The translations under genes were made by a program, and so were the position numbers. From NCBI GenBank assembly GCA_031287575.1, contig JAITSV010000051.1, positions 33,897 through 90,728 of the forward strand: 56,832 nucleotides of DNA, read 5' to 3'. Shown in pieces: positions 17,561-26,530 of this stretch (its first letter is position 1; each line of letters starts with the position of its first letter). The stretch is from Desulfovibrio sp. (GTDB lineage: Bacteria; Desulfobacterota; Desulfovibrionia; Desulfovibrionales; Desulfovibrionaceae). The notes beneath the pieces are model-generated. The model did no database searches. It saw nothing but the letters and a program-made list of their open reading frames with translations, and had not been told where the DNA came from.

Positions 17561-18862
17561 ATGAACGAGGCATTCAGCCGCATCATCTCCCAGGCCGTGG
17601 CCCACGGCTGGTCCGACGTGCACCTTACCGGCGGCCATCCGGTGGCGTACCGCAAGGACGGGGACATCGGCATGCTGCGCGACACCGTGCTGGCCCCCGC
17701 AGAGGTGGACGGGCTGGCGCGCGATCTGCTGACCCCGCACCGGGCGGACATCCTGCGCCGCCGCTGGTCCGTGGATTTCGCGCTTACCGTGGCGGGCATC
17801 CGGGTGCGGGTGAACATCTTCAACACCACGCGGGGCCTCAGCCTGGCCGTGCGGCTGCTGGCCGGGCGCATCCCCACCCTGGCCCACCTCAACCTGCACC
17901 CTTCGCTGGAAGAATTCACCCGCCTGCGGGCCGGGCTGATACTGGTGTGCGGGGCCACGGGCAGCGGCAAGACCACCACCATGGCCGCCATGCTGGACGA
18001 GATAAACCGCAACCGGCCGGCCCATATCATTACCCTGGAAGACCCCGTCGAATACCGCTTTGCCTCCAAGAAGGCCTTCGTGGAGCAGCGGGAACTGGGG
18101 GCACATTTTCCCAGCTTCGAACGCGGCCTGCTGGACGTGCTGCGCGAAGACCCGGACGTGATCCTGGTGGGCGAACTGCGCGAGGCGGAAACCATCCGCC
18201 TTGCCCTCAGCGCCGCCGAATCGGGCCACCTGGTCATCGCCTCGCTGCACTCGGCCACGCCGGAAGAAGCCCTGTACCGGCTGTGCAACGCCTTTCCGCT
18301 GGAAGCGCAAGACCTGGTGCGGCACCAGTTGTCGTCCACCCTGCACGCCATCGTGGTGCAGCAGTTGCGCATCCACCCCGTGGCGCGGTTCCGCGTGCCG
18401 GTGCTGTCCCTGCTCATCGGCACCCACCCGGTGCGCATGCTGGTGCGCGAGGGCAAGTTCGCCCAGTTGCACAGCATCATGGAAATGGGGCGCGCCGACG
18501 GCATGTTCACCATGGCTGCCTACCATGACGACTACCTGAACAGGCCACAGCGCTTTTCCGCCCCGGCCAACGTGTTTCGCCCGGCGCCGGAAGAGGAACA
18601 GTTTCCGGACCACGAATCACCCCTGGTGGACCGTGGGCTTGGCACCACCCACTACGCCCCGGAAGCGGCCCGGCATCTGGCCCGGCCGGGCGCCAATCTG
18701 CCGGATGCCCCCCTTGGGGATGCCACCCCGCACGGCCTTGCCCCCTCCGGCGCATCCGCCTCATCGGGGGTGACACGGACGGACGAACACGGCGAGACGG
18801 TATACACCCTGACCGACGAGGGCAGGCTGGAAGATGTACTGCGGGAGTTTACCGGACGCTAG
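17561..18862 (+). CDS. PilT/PilU-type ATPase
   Basis: 433 residues. The N-terminal PAS-like domain (about 1-110) is followed by Walker A GATGSGKT (131-138), the Asp box ITLEDPVEYRF, Walker B DPDVILVGELREAET and the His box. A degenerate version of the retraction motif is seen as THPVRMLVREGKF. There is no tetracysteine, so it fits retraction-type ATPases. The last ~95 residues are Pro/Ala-rich and low complexity, longer than in PilT. A second, more canonical PilT lies at 26531. Confidence 0.85.
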   Translation: MNEAFSRIISQAVAHGWSDVHLTGGHPVAYRKDGDIGMLRDTVLAPAEVDGLARDLLTPHRADILRRRWSVDFALTVAGIRVRVNIFNTTRGLSLAVRLLAGRIPTLAHLNLHPSLEEFTRLRAGLILVCGATGSGKTTTMAAMLDEINRNRPAHIITLEDPVEYRFASKKAFVEQRELGAHFPSFERGLLDVLREDPDVILVGELREAETIRLALSAAESGHLVIASLHSATPEEALYRLCNAFPLEAQDLVRHQLSSTLHAIVVQQLRIHPVARFRVPVLSLLIGTHPVRMLVREGKFAQLHSIMEMGRADGMFTMAAYHDDYLNRPQRFSAPANVFRPAPEEEQFPDHESPLVDRGLGTTHYAPEAARHLARPGANLPDAPLGDATPHGLAPSGASASSGVTRTDEHGETVYTLTDEGRLEDVLREFTGR

Positions 18863-18988
18863 CAGGCAGCATGTTCGGGCGGCACGGGGGCAGGCCGCCA
18901 CGGGCGCGGATGACGAAAGATTTCCCACGCCTTACGGGCGGGCCCACGCCCGCCGCAACAACCGGGCGCACGCCCGGCAGGCACGCAC

Positions 18989-19600
18989 ATGACGACGCAC
19001 ACCACGCATCCCGCACCCCGCCCCGCCATGTACGGGGAATCCGGGCGCGGCGCTTTCCACGCCGCCGACGGCCAACACGCGGCAGGTGGAGCCGCCCTTT
19101 CTTCCCCTGCCCCACGCCCGGCACGCTGGACGGCCGGGCAACGCGGCTTCACCATCATCGAAGTACTGGCCGTGCTGGTGATCATGGCCGTGATCCTCGC
19201 CGTGGCCATCGAGCGCGTCTTCGACCAGACCCCGGCGGAACTGGGCGGCATGGAAGCCAGCGTGCGCAGCCACCTGCGCTATGCCCGCACCCGGTCCATG
19301 AACAGCGACGAAATCTTCGGGGTGCAGATCATCTCCGCCACCACCTACGCCATATTCCGCAACGGCAATACCGCCACCCGCGTGATCCTGCCCGGCCAGC
19401 CCGATACCGGCATCATCACCCTGGAAGACGGGGCCACCTTCACCACCGGGGCCACCATCATCGGCTTCGACCAGTGGGGCAGGCCCTGCACCAACGCGGC
19501 GGGCACGACGCCGAGCACCGCCAACACCACGATAACCCTTGGCTACCTTGGGCAGACGGCAAGCATCGTGGTGGTGCGCAACACGGGGTACCTGCAATGA
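18989..19600 (+). CDS. GspH-like pseudopilin with unusually long leader
   Basis: 203 residues. The prepilin motif QRG/FTIIEVLAVLVIMAVILAV appears only at residue 54, so the leader would be 53 residues, far longer than the usual 5-25. The later in-frame ATG at 19028 gives 40. No strong ribosome site distinguishes the starts. The mature part fits a minor pseudopilin of the GspH type (EASVRSHLRYARTRSMNSDE). Its stop overlaps the next start (ATGA), so the two are translationally coupled. Confidence 0.8.
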   Translation: MTTHTTHPAPRPAMYGESGRGAFHAADGQHAAGGAALSSPAPRPARWTAGQRGFTIIEVLAVLVIMAVILAVAIERVFDQTPAELGGMEASVRSHLRYARTRSMNSDEIFGVQIISATTYAIFRNGNTATRVILPGQPDTGIITLEDGATFTTGATIIGFDQWGRPCTNAAGTTPSTANTTITLGYLGQTASIVVVRNTGYLQ

Positions 19601-20058
19601 ACCGGCACACCCACCGCGCGGATGCAACGCACCCCGTATGCGCCGACCGGCGCGCAGGGTTCACGCTCATCGAGATCATCGTCACGGTCGTGCTGGTCGC
19701 CCTGGTAGGCGTGATGATGCTTTCCGTGACGGGTACGGCCCTGCGCGGCAGCGCCGAAAGTTATGGCCGTGCCCTTGCTCAGGCCCAACTGACCGCCATC
19801 ATCGAATCCATGACAGCCGATTACCGCGCCCGGTACATGGAACAGGAAAACCCGATCACCACCATGATCACCAGCATCGGGGCCGCAGGGTCCACCCAGA
19901 ACAATGCCTATGGCGCCTACACCGTGGTGGTGAACCGGCGCATTCGCTTCGACGGCACCGCGCCCAATTTCGCCGAAGTTGCCGATGCCAATGGCGACAT
20001 GCTGCGCGTGACCATAGAGGTGAACGGTTCCACCGCCACCACCCTGTTCTCGCGCTAG
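19597..20058 (+). CDS. Minor pseudopilin (GspI/PilV-like)
   Basis: 153 residues. A 21-residue leader ends in RRAG before FTLIEIIVTVVLVALVGVMM with Glu at +5. The remaining ~110 residues form a small globular domain ending TLFSR. The gene starts at the ATG overlapping the previous stop by 4 bp and ends 9 bp before the giant prepilin-like gene, so it is one of a coupled series of minor pseudopilins. Confidence 0.85.
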   Translation: MNRHTHRADATHPVCADRRAGFTLIEIIVTVVLVALVGVMMLSVTGTALRGSAESYGRALAQAQLTAIIESMTADYRARYMEQENPITTMITSIGAAGSTQNNAYGAYTVVVNRRIRFDGTAPNFAEVADANGDMLRVTIEVNGSTATTLFSR

Positions 20059-20067
20059 GGGGATGCC

Positions 20068-23000
20068 ATGAACGACAAGGGCTTCACCCTCATCGAGACC
20101 ATCGTGGTGCTGGTTCTGACGGGCATGCTGGCCGCCGTGGCCGGCGTGGGCATCGCCACCGGGGCGCGCGGCTTCGTGGCGGCGCGCGAGGCCAGCGAAA
20201 TGGCCCAGGAAGCGCAACTGGCCATGGACCGCCTGAGCCGTGACATAATGGAACTGGTGGACATACCGGCCAACAGTTCCTCCACCTTGCTGGTGCTGCG
20301 CAACGTGGGCGCCCGGGGGACGGCGCAATTCGACCGGTCCATCCAGTACGTCGCCGACGCACGCGCCATCCGCATAGCCGACGGCACCGGCGGCGCGGCC
20401 AACGGCGATACCCTCATCGACAACGTGACCAATTTCAGCTTTGCCTACCTGCGGCAGCAGGAAGACGGCACACAGCTGATCTCGTCCAGCACGTGGGCGT
20501 CCGATGCGGATTCGCGCCTGCTGGCGGCCGTGGACGTCACCTTCACGCTTACCGCGCCGGGTGGCACCTCCCATGTGTTCACCAACCGCATCGTGCCGCG
20601 CAACAACGAAAACCGGGGCGGCAACGTCGAAAGCGTTCGCCCCCCTTCGCTGGCACGCTACGACGTGTGCTTCGTGGCCACGGCGGCGGCCGGGTACGGA
20701 GACCACCCCGTGGTGGTGCAACTGCGCGAATTCCGCGACAGGCTGCTGCTGCCGTGGTCCGGCGGGCGGGCACTGGTACGCGCCTATTACGCCGTGGGGC
20801 CGGACATGGCCCGCGTGGTGGCCGCGCACGAGCCGTTGCGGGCGGCAACCCTGGCCGTGCTGACGCCGGTGGCCGCGCTGGCGGGGCTGGCCGTGCATGC
20901 GCCCGGCTGGCTTGCGGCCATGGTGGTACTGGCCGTGCTGCTGGCGGGCGCAGCCCTGCGCGCCCTGCGCCCGCGGGGGCAGGACGATGAGGCATCTCCC
21001 GCCACGCATTCCGACGGCCAGCGCGGGGCGGTGCTGCTGAGCGCCATTGTCACCATCGTGGCCTTTTCGGTGCTGGCCGCCACCATGGTGCCCATGATGA
21101 CCGGATCCATGATGGGGGAAATCGCCGCCGTGCAGGGCGACCAGGCCTACTACCTTGCGGAATCGGGCTTTGGCGCGGCGGGCAGCATGTTTCTTGCCGC
21201 CGGAACGGAACAGGCCCGCAAGGACCTGCTGGAAACCATGGATGGCTCCACCTACACCTTCGCGGGCAACGCGGGCTCGTTCACCCTGGCCATCGAACCT
21301 TACTGGTTCGAAGTGACGGCCAAGAACAGCAACACGCTGACAACCAAGGTCTACGGGCACCCGCCAACCCTGCCCACCTCCCGCCCGGGCCGGCTGCGCA
21401 TCGGCACCGGGTCCATCGTGTATCCCTACAGTACCATCGGGGTATCCGGGGATGCCGTCACCTTCACCCTCACGGGCACCACAGCGACGGTACCGGCGGG
21501 CACGGACGTCTATCTGACCGGCAACCCCAGCGCGAGCGGCACCGTGACCGAGCGGGGCAACCTGACCCTCACGACCGACCACGCGGCGGCCTTTCCCGAC
21601 GTGAACGGCATGTTCACCATCCGCGACGCATCGACCGGCCAGACGGGGCGCATTTCGTACGTATACCGACGCAAGAACGGCAGCACGCTGGAAGACGTGC
21701 GCCTGGTGGAAGGCCAGGGGGTTTCGTGGAGCAACATATCCCTTACCACCGCCTCCGAAGTAACGCTGGAAGCATACCTGCGCCTGCATTCCACCGGCCG
21801 CGCCCCCGGCGGCCTTACGCGCGAGGTCGTCTACAACGTGCCCATCGGCTGGATTCTGGGCGGCGGCAACTTCAGCAAGGAACAGTACCAGGATACCTTC
21901 GACACACTGAACGCATGGTTCACCGGCGGTTCGTCCCAAGGGCAGCTGGGTTCGCACGCCATATCCAGCGGTTCGTTGCGTATCACCGGAATGCAGACGG
22001 CGGCCACGTCCGCCCTTGGCAACCTGTTTTCCTGGTTCGGCGGCAGCAACCAGTGGAGCACGCTGTTCTTCAACTACGGGGTCACCAACATAAGCTTTGG
22101 CGCAGGTTGGCTGGATACGCTGGGCAATTCCAGCTATGACATGCAGTTCAAGACCCAGGTGGCCAACCAGGGCAATGAAGGGCAATATTTCGGCGGCGTG
22201 CTGTTCAGGGGGCGCAACTACGGCAACAGCGACCTTGACGGATACGGGCTCTCGTTCGTGCGGTTCCGGCTGGAGCAGGACATGCTCCTGTTCATCACGG
22301 GGCCGTGGTATCTGCCCGGTGACGTTCCGGCATCGCTCATTCCGGGGTACCAGAGCGTGGACAACCCCGGCCCGCTATTTCCCTCCACGTACCAGACCAT
22401 CACCATCGGCAACATTCTCCTCGGTTCGCGCAGCAGGCTTTCACAGCCTGCCATACTGCTGTGGGAACGGCGCAACGGGAATTTCAACTGGCTGGCCTAC
22501 AAGCTGCTGGGGCAGTCATCCGGCATCATCACCTACAACGGCAGCGGGCCGACCTACAGCCTGAAGGACTGGTCTTCATTGCTCCTGCGGCTCGTGGAAG
22601 GCCAGGAAGTATCTTTCCGCAATGGCGGCGGTACCGACGGCGCGGGGGGAACCCTGCGCATAAACTACGGCGATGCCATAAGCACCACCAGCGGCGCCAC
22701 CGCCCGCGTCATCGGACAACCCATCGTCACCGACGGCGATTGGGCGTCCGGCTCCGCGCAGGGCACACTTGTGCTCACCAACGTGGACACGTCGCAGGGA
22801 ACCTTCGGCAACGGGCAGGCACTCAAGGTGAACAACGTGCAGCATGCCGTGCTGAGCGCCGCGGGGGTGGGCGGCAAAACCAACTTCATCCGGGTGTACT
22901 ACGGGGACAACAACACCAGCAGTTCCACCACGGGCGACGCCACCCCCTACAACCCGACCTCGCCGGGCGCCAACACCTCGTACACCACCAGCCAGCGCAT

Positions 23001-23364
23001 CCGGAACCCGCGCATCACCACGAGCGCCAGCGACAAGCTGAACTGGATACCCGACGACTACGAGCAGTGGACCTCCGCCACGGACTTTTTCTCCCTGGTG
23101 CAGTGGGACGGCGTGAATACCTCGGTATCCGGCGTAACCTCGCTGGGTGAACGGCTGAACAACACCAATCTGAGCAACACCATAGTGCGCAGTACCAACC
23201 TGCTCTCCCCCACGTATGATGCAAGCAACCCCGACTACACGCCGCAGGAAGGCATAGCCATCGTCACCAGCGGCCCCACGGGCGATAATTTCTACTTCGA
23301 CGATTTCGGCTTGCAGCTTGACGTACGCGGCGGCAAGGGCTTTCTGCCGCCCATCCAGCAGTAG
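20068..23364 (+). CDS. Giant composite: prepilin-like + CFI-box + PilX-like + beta-rich passenger
   Basis: 1098 residues in one uninterrupted frame with AGGGGG before the ATG. Residues 1-190 form a GspJ-like pseudopilin with a five-residue leader (MNDKG/FTLIE). Residues 201-275 match the CFI-box module (CFVATAAAGYG, LREFRDRLLLP, AYYAVGP), which I know mainly as a C-terminal sorting-type domain. A hydrophobic helix follows (281-299). Residues 319-375 restart like PilX/GspK N-termini (QRGAVLLSAIVTIVAFSV, then DQAYYLAESGF). Residues ~380-1098 are Thr/Ser/Gly/Asn-rich, probably beta-sandwich repeats, and could be an adhesin tip comparable in position to MshQ. It may be a fusion of two genes; no frameshift is seen. 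Confidence 0.75.
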   Translation: MNDKGFTLIETIVVLVLTGMLAAVAGVGIATGARGFVAAREASEMAQEAQLAMDRLSRDIMELVDIPANSSSTLLVLRNVGARGTAQFDRSIQYVADARAIRIADGTGGAANGDTLIDNVTNFSFAYLRQQEDGTQLISSSTWASDADSRLLAAVDVTFTLTAPGGTSHVFTNRIVPRNNENRGGNVESVRPPSLARYDVCFVATAAAGYGDHPVVVQLREFRDRLLLPWSGGRALVRAYYAVGPDMARVVAAHEPLRAATLAVLTPVAALAGLAVHAPGWLAAMVVLAVLLAGAALRALRPRGQDDEASPATHSDGQRGAVLLSAIVTIVAFSVLAATMVPMMTGSMMGEIAAVQGDQAYYLAESGFGAAGSMFLAAGTEQARKDLLETMDGSTYTFAGNAGSFTLAIEPYWFEVTAKNSNTLTTKVYGHPPTLPTSRPGRLRIGTGSIVYPYSTIGVSGDAVTFTLTGTTATVPAGTDVYLTGNPSASGTVTERGNLTLTTDHAAAFPDVNGMFTIRDASTGQTGRISYVYRRKNGSTLEDVRLVEGQGVSWSNISLTTASEVTLEAYLRLHSTGRAPGGLTREVVYNVPIGWILGGGNFSKEQYQDTFDTLNAWFTGGSSQGQLGSHAISSGSLRITGMQTAATSALGNLFSWFGGSNQWSTLFFNYGVTNISFGAGWLDTLGNSSYDMQFKTQVANQGNEGQYFGGVLFRGRNYGNSDLDGYGLSFVRFRLEQDMLLFITGPWYLPGDVPASLIPGYQSVDNPGPLFPSTYQTITIGNILLGSRSRLSQPAILLWERRNGNFNWLAYKLLGQSSGIITYNGSGPTYSLKDWSSLLLRLVEGQEVSFRNGGGTDGAGGTLRINYGDAISTTSGATARVIGQPIVTDGDWASGSAQGTLVLTNVDTSQGTFGNGQALKVNNVQHAVLSAAGVGGKTNFIRVYYGDNNTSSSTTGDATPYNPTSPGANTSYTTSQRIRNPRITTSASDKLNWIPDDYEQWTSATDFFSLVQWDGVNTSVSGVTSLGERLNNTNLSNTIVRSTNLLSPTYDASNPDYTPQEGIAIVTSGPTGDNFYFDDFGLQLDVRGGKGFLPPIQQ

Positions 23365-23621
23365 GGGCGGCCGGACCGCGCCGGATCCGCGCGAAAGGGC
23401 AGGATGGCGGACCTGAGAACAAGGATGCACCTGGTGCAGGAAGGCGGACCGAACGCAAGACAAGCGCGCCTCCTGCGGTGCAGGGGCGTGTGTGTGGCCA
23501 TGTGGGCATGGCGTCACGAGCATGGCGTCGTGATGGCGGGCAGCCGGAAGGCGGCGGAATCCGGACTCGGGAAGAAGGCGGAAAAAAGGCGGAACCGGAA
23601 ATGCGGAGGGCCGCGCCCCGG

Positions 23622-24338
23622 CTACGGGGCGCCTTCGCCGCCTGCGGCATCACCAGGGCCGCCGGAGGATGCATCGCCCCCGTCCAGCAGGCGCAGACGG
23701 TTTTCCACTTCGTTGATACGGCCTTCCACCTCGTTCTGCTGGTAGCGCGAGCGCTGCTTGGCGTAGCCGTCGCCCTTGGCGCGGGCGCGCCGGTTGTCGA
23801 GGTCGTAGGCGTCCTTTTCCTTCCGGAGTTCCTCCAGGCGGCGTTGCAGGGCCTCTCGCTCTTCCGCCTTGGGGTCCGGCGCGGACTGGATGGCTGGCGG
23901 CAACTGGCCGTCTAGGCCGATGCCCGGCTGGCCCGATTGGCCCGATTGGCCGGATTGGCCCGTTTGGTCGGATTGGCCGGATTGCAGAGGCTGGCCATCG
24001 GGGCCGACATGCACGGGCTGGCCATCAGGCCCGATGACGGGGTTGCCGTCCGGTTTCAGCAACACGCCGTCCACCACGCGTGCGCCTTCCATGCCGGGGA
24101 TGGTGGCACCGGGCGAGTCTGGAGAGACGGAAGCGGCGGGCCGCCCCTCGTTGGGCGTGGCGGAAAGACTTTTCATGTTGGCGGGGGCCTGCGCCGGGGG
24201 CTTGTCGGAAATATGCTTCACGCCCCTTTCGTCGGTCCAGATGTAGACCTTGCCGCCAAGGGCCACGCCCGGCGCAACCAGCAACCCGGCCATCAGCAAT
24301 GCCGCCAGCGGCGCACCCGGCCCACGCAATGAAAACAT
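23622..24338 (-). CDS. DUF4124-domain periplasmic protein with GQ-rich linker and coiled coil
   Basis: 238 residues. A signal peptide (about 1-25, LAALLMAGLLVAPGVALG) is followed by a DUF4124 module (VYIWTDERGVKHISDKPP), a linker with PDGQP and GQS repeats (9-bp tandem array), and a C-terminal coiled coil (REALQRRLEELRKEKDAYD). GGGAGG lies 5 bp before the ATG at 24338. It is divergent from the transglycosylase gene, which also begins with DUF4124. DUF4124 is often found in periplasmic proteins near pili or peptidoglycan enzymes; its function is unknown. Confidence 0.8.
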   Translation of the reverse strand: MFSLRGPGAPLAALLMAGLLVAPGVALGGKVYIWTDERGVKHISDKPPAQAPANMKSLSATPNEGRPAASVSPDSPGATIPGMEGARVVDGVLLKPDGNPVIGPDGQPVHVGPDGQPLQSGQSDQTGQSGQSGQSGQPGIGLDGQLPPAIQSAPDPKAEEREALQRRLEELRKEKDAYDLDNRRARAKGDGYAKQRSRYQQNEVEGRINEVENRLRLLDGGDASSGGPGDAAGGEGAP

Positions 24339-24472
24339 CGGTACCTCCCATGCATCACAGGACATTCAGGCCCGGTTCGATGCCCGTTCCGGCACCCGGC
24401 CCCCAGGGCGCACCATACACCACGAAGCCTGCATCGGCCACGCCCTTTGGATGGGGAGCCTGGGCCGATTGG

Positions 24473-25186
24473 ATGGGCAGGGGCGAGCGGAAGGCATGGC
24501 GCGTGGGGGCCGGATCGGGGGGATGTGGCGGCGAAGCGGGGCAAGCCGGATGGAGGAGGCTGCCGCGTGCGGCCGCGCTGCTGCTGGCCATTGCCACATC
24601 GGGGCTATCGCCCCTGCCCCGCGCCGTGCCGACATTCATCCTGCCCCGCCCCGCCGCCGCTGCCCCCGCTGGAGAGGTCGTCACCATCTACCGATACGTG
24701 GACGAGGACGGCGTGGTGCATCTTACCGACAAGCCGAAAGGCGACACGCGCTACCGGGTGTTCGGGCGGTTTCGGGTGCAGGAACTGGTGAAGGCCGTGG
24801 GGCCGACGGGCATCAAGGGGCTGGCCGCCAGGCACGGCGCGCGCCACGGGGTGGACCCGCGCCTGGTGGAGGCGGTGATTGCCGTGGAATCGAACTACGA
24901 CCCCACGGCGGTTTCTCCCGCCGGGGCGCAGGGGCTGATGCAGATCATGCCCGGCACCCAGCGCGACCTGGGGGTTTCCGCGCCGTTCGACGCCGACGCC
25001 AACGTGGAGGGCGGCGTGCGCTACCTGAAGTCGCTCATGGACCGCTTCGGCGAGTTGCCACTGGCGCTGGCCGCGTACAACGCCGGGCCGGAACGGGTGG
25101 CGAAGCACGGCGGCATTCCGCCGATACCGGAAACGCAGCAGTACGTGGCCAAGGTGATGGATACCTATGCGCACCTTTCGCGGTAG
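24473..25186 (+). CDS. DUF4124 - lytic transglycosylase (SLT) protein
   Basis: 237 residues from the ATG at 24473. Earlier in-frame starts (24350) are possible and the true start is uncertain because none has a strong ribosome site. A hydrophobic export segment (about 35-50) precedes DUF4124 (IYRYVDEDGVVHLTDKPKG) and an SLT domain (about 115-235) with the catalytic Glu in AVESNYDP, the GAQGLMQIMPGT motif and the AYNAGPERV motif. It probably opens peptidoglycan for the pilus/secretion apparatus, as its place within that locus suggests. Confidence 0.88.
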   Translation: MGRGERKAWRVGAGSGGCGGEAGQAGWRRLPRAAALLLAIATSGLSPLPRAVPTFILPRPAAAAPAGEVVTIYRYVDEDGVVHLTDKPKGDTRYRVFGRFRVQELVKAVGPTGIKGLAARHGARHGVDPRLVEAVIAVESNYDPTAVSPAGAQGLMQIMPGTQRDLGVSAPFDADANVEGGVRYLKSLMDRFGELPLALAAYNAGPERVAKHGGIPPIPETQQYVAKVMDTYAHLSR

Positions 25187-25198
25187 GGGCTGGGCCAA

Positions 25199-25500
25199 CT
25201 TGTCTTTTCGCTCGTTGGTTAACCGACCCGAAGGGCGCGTAGCGTGCCCGTTAAGCGAGCTTGCGAGCTTTACGGGCATCGTGCGCAACGCGGCCAAACT
25301 TCGCCTGCCATAGCTTTGCTGTCCTTATCCGTAAGACTCGCGCCATGCGCTCGCCTAACGGCTAAGGCTCGGTCGAATACGATAAGAGTACGCGTTGCGG
25401 TCGCCATCCGTAATGCTCGAAGACTCGCATAACGGCTGCCGCACTCCCTCATGGCGGGCTTGTTTTCCTTGCCAACGAACGAAAATCCTGCGTTGGAAAA
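25199..25500. repeat. Dispersed intergenic repeat, copy 2 (expanded)
   Basis: Occupies almost the whole gap between the transglycosylase and prepilin peptidase genes. 25370-25498 matches copy 1 (about 86 percent). An extra internal part (25315-25366, TCCTTATCCGTAAGACTCG...) looks like a partial duplication of the same core. An 11-bp stem with one T-T mismatch (25246-25256 with 25267-25277, GCCCGTTAAGC / GCTTTACGGGC) may end transcription of the upstream gene. No gene is present. Confidence 0.8.
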
Positions 25501-25535
25501 TGCCCCTGAAACGACGGATACTCGTTGCCTGCTGG

Positions 25536-26339
25536 CTACACGGGCTTGCCGGTGACAAAGCCGAACCACCAGCGTACCAGCGCCGGGCCGTACAGCATGT
25601 AGACAACCGCGCCAAGGCTCAGGAACGGGCCAAAGGGAATGGCCACCTCGCGCGCGGACTGGCCATCTTCGCGGCGGCGCAAAAACCACGCGGCGGCCAG
25701 CAGGGCCGAAAGGCCCGCCAGCAACGTGACCACGGGCAGGGCCTGCCAGCCGCACAACCCGCCGATGAGCGCCATCAGCTTCACGTCGCCAAGGCCCATG
25801 CCGTCGATGCCGCGCACCCGCTTGAAGCCAGCCAGCACCAGCCAGAACACGCCGCCGCCCGCCACCGCGCCGATCAGGCTGTCGGCCAGGGACATGTCCA
25901 GCAGCAGCACGGCGGCCACCGGGGCGGCCACCACGCCGGGCAAGGTGATGACGTCGGGCAGGATGAACGTTTCAAAGTCGATGAACGAGGCCACCAGCAG
26001 CGCCCCGCCGAACACCAGGTACACGGCGAAGGGCCACGCGGGGCCGAAGCGCAGCGCCAGCAGCAGGGCCAGCAGGCCGGACGCGGCCTCGACGATGGGA
26101 TAGCGCGGGCTGATACGCTGGCCGCAGGCATGGCAACGCCCGCGCAGCGCAAGATAACTGAGGATGGGCACCAGATGCCACGGGCGCAGGGGCGTGGCGC
26201 AGTGCGGGCAGTGCGACGGCGGCCACAGCAGCGACTGCCCCTCGATGGCGCGGTGGATGCACACGTTGTAGAAGCTGCCCAGCACAAGGCCAAGCACCAG
26301 CGCAAGCCACGGAAAGACGGCAGGGTCGGTGTACGGCAT
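25536..26339 (-). CDS. pilD: Type IV prepilin peptidase/N-methylase
   Basis: A 267-residue inner-membrane aspartic protease. It has the N-terminal methylase region, two CxxC pairs (CPHC and CHAC) that bind zinc, and the catalytic Asp motifs FIDFETFILPD and GLGDVKLM, with about eight hydrophobic segments. AAGGAG lies 8 bp upstream of the ATG at 26339; an upstream ATG at 26369 is less likely. It would cleave and methylate all four prepilin-like proteins in this locus. It is divergent from pilT. Confidence 0.95.
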   Translation of the reverse strand: MPYTDPAVFPWLALVLGLVLGSFYNVCIHRAIEGQSLLWPPSHCPHCATPLRPWHLVPILSYLALRGRCHACGQRISPRYPIVEAASGLLALLLALRFGPAWPFAVYLVFGGALLVASFIDFETFILPDVITLPGVVAAPVAAVLLLDMSLADSLIGAVAGGGVFWLVLAGFKRVRGIDGMGLGDVKLMALIGGLCGWQALPVVTLLAGLSALLAAAWFLRRREDGQSAREVAIPFGPFLSLGAVVYMLYGPALVRWWFGFVTGKPV

Positions 26340-26404
26340 GGTGCGGGCTCCTTCTTCTGCGTTGCGCAAGCGACTTCTAGCAGAAGGGGCCGCGACGCGC
26401 CATT

Positions 26405-26444
26405 AGTATACGATACTTGATTATTCCGCCCATCCGCATAGGAT
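26405..26444 (+). promoter_or_regulatory. Divergent promoter region pilD/pilT with small palindrome
   Basis: An AGTAT-ACG-ATACT palindrome (26405-26417) is overlapped by a possible pilT promoter, TTGATT (26417-26422) and TAGGAT (26439-26444) with 16-bp spacing. On the other strand TATACT could be a -10 for pilD. The palindrome could be an operator serving both genes; this is inference. Confidence 0.4.
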
Positions 26445-26530
26445 CGGGCCAGTCTGAAAGGCGGCATCCGGCCCGCCCCAACCGGCGCACACATCCCCCG
26501 CCGCCGCCCGCGCGGCGCAAGGAACCACGC

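Noticed and set aside
19543-22185. An 880-codon minus-strand open frame inside the pseudopilin genes
   Set aside because: Shadow of the plus-strand prepilin genes; low-complexity His/Gly/Arg composition and no ribosome site.
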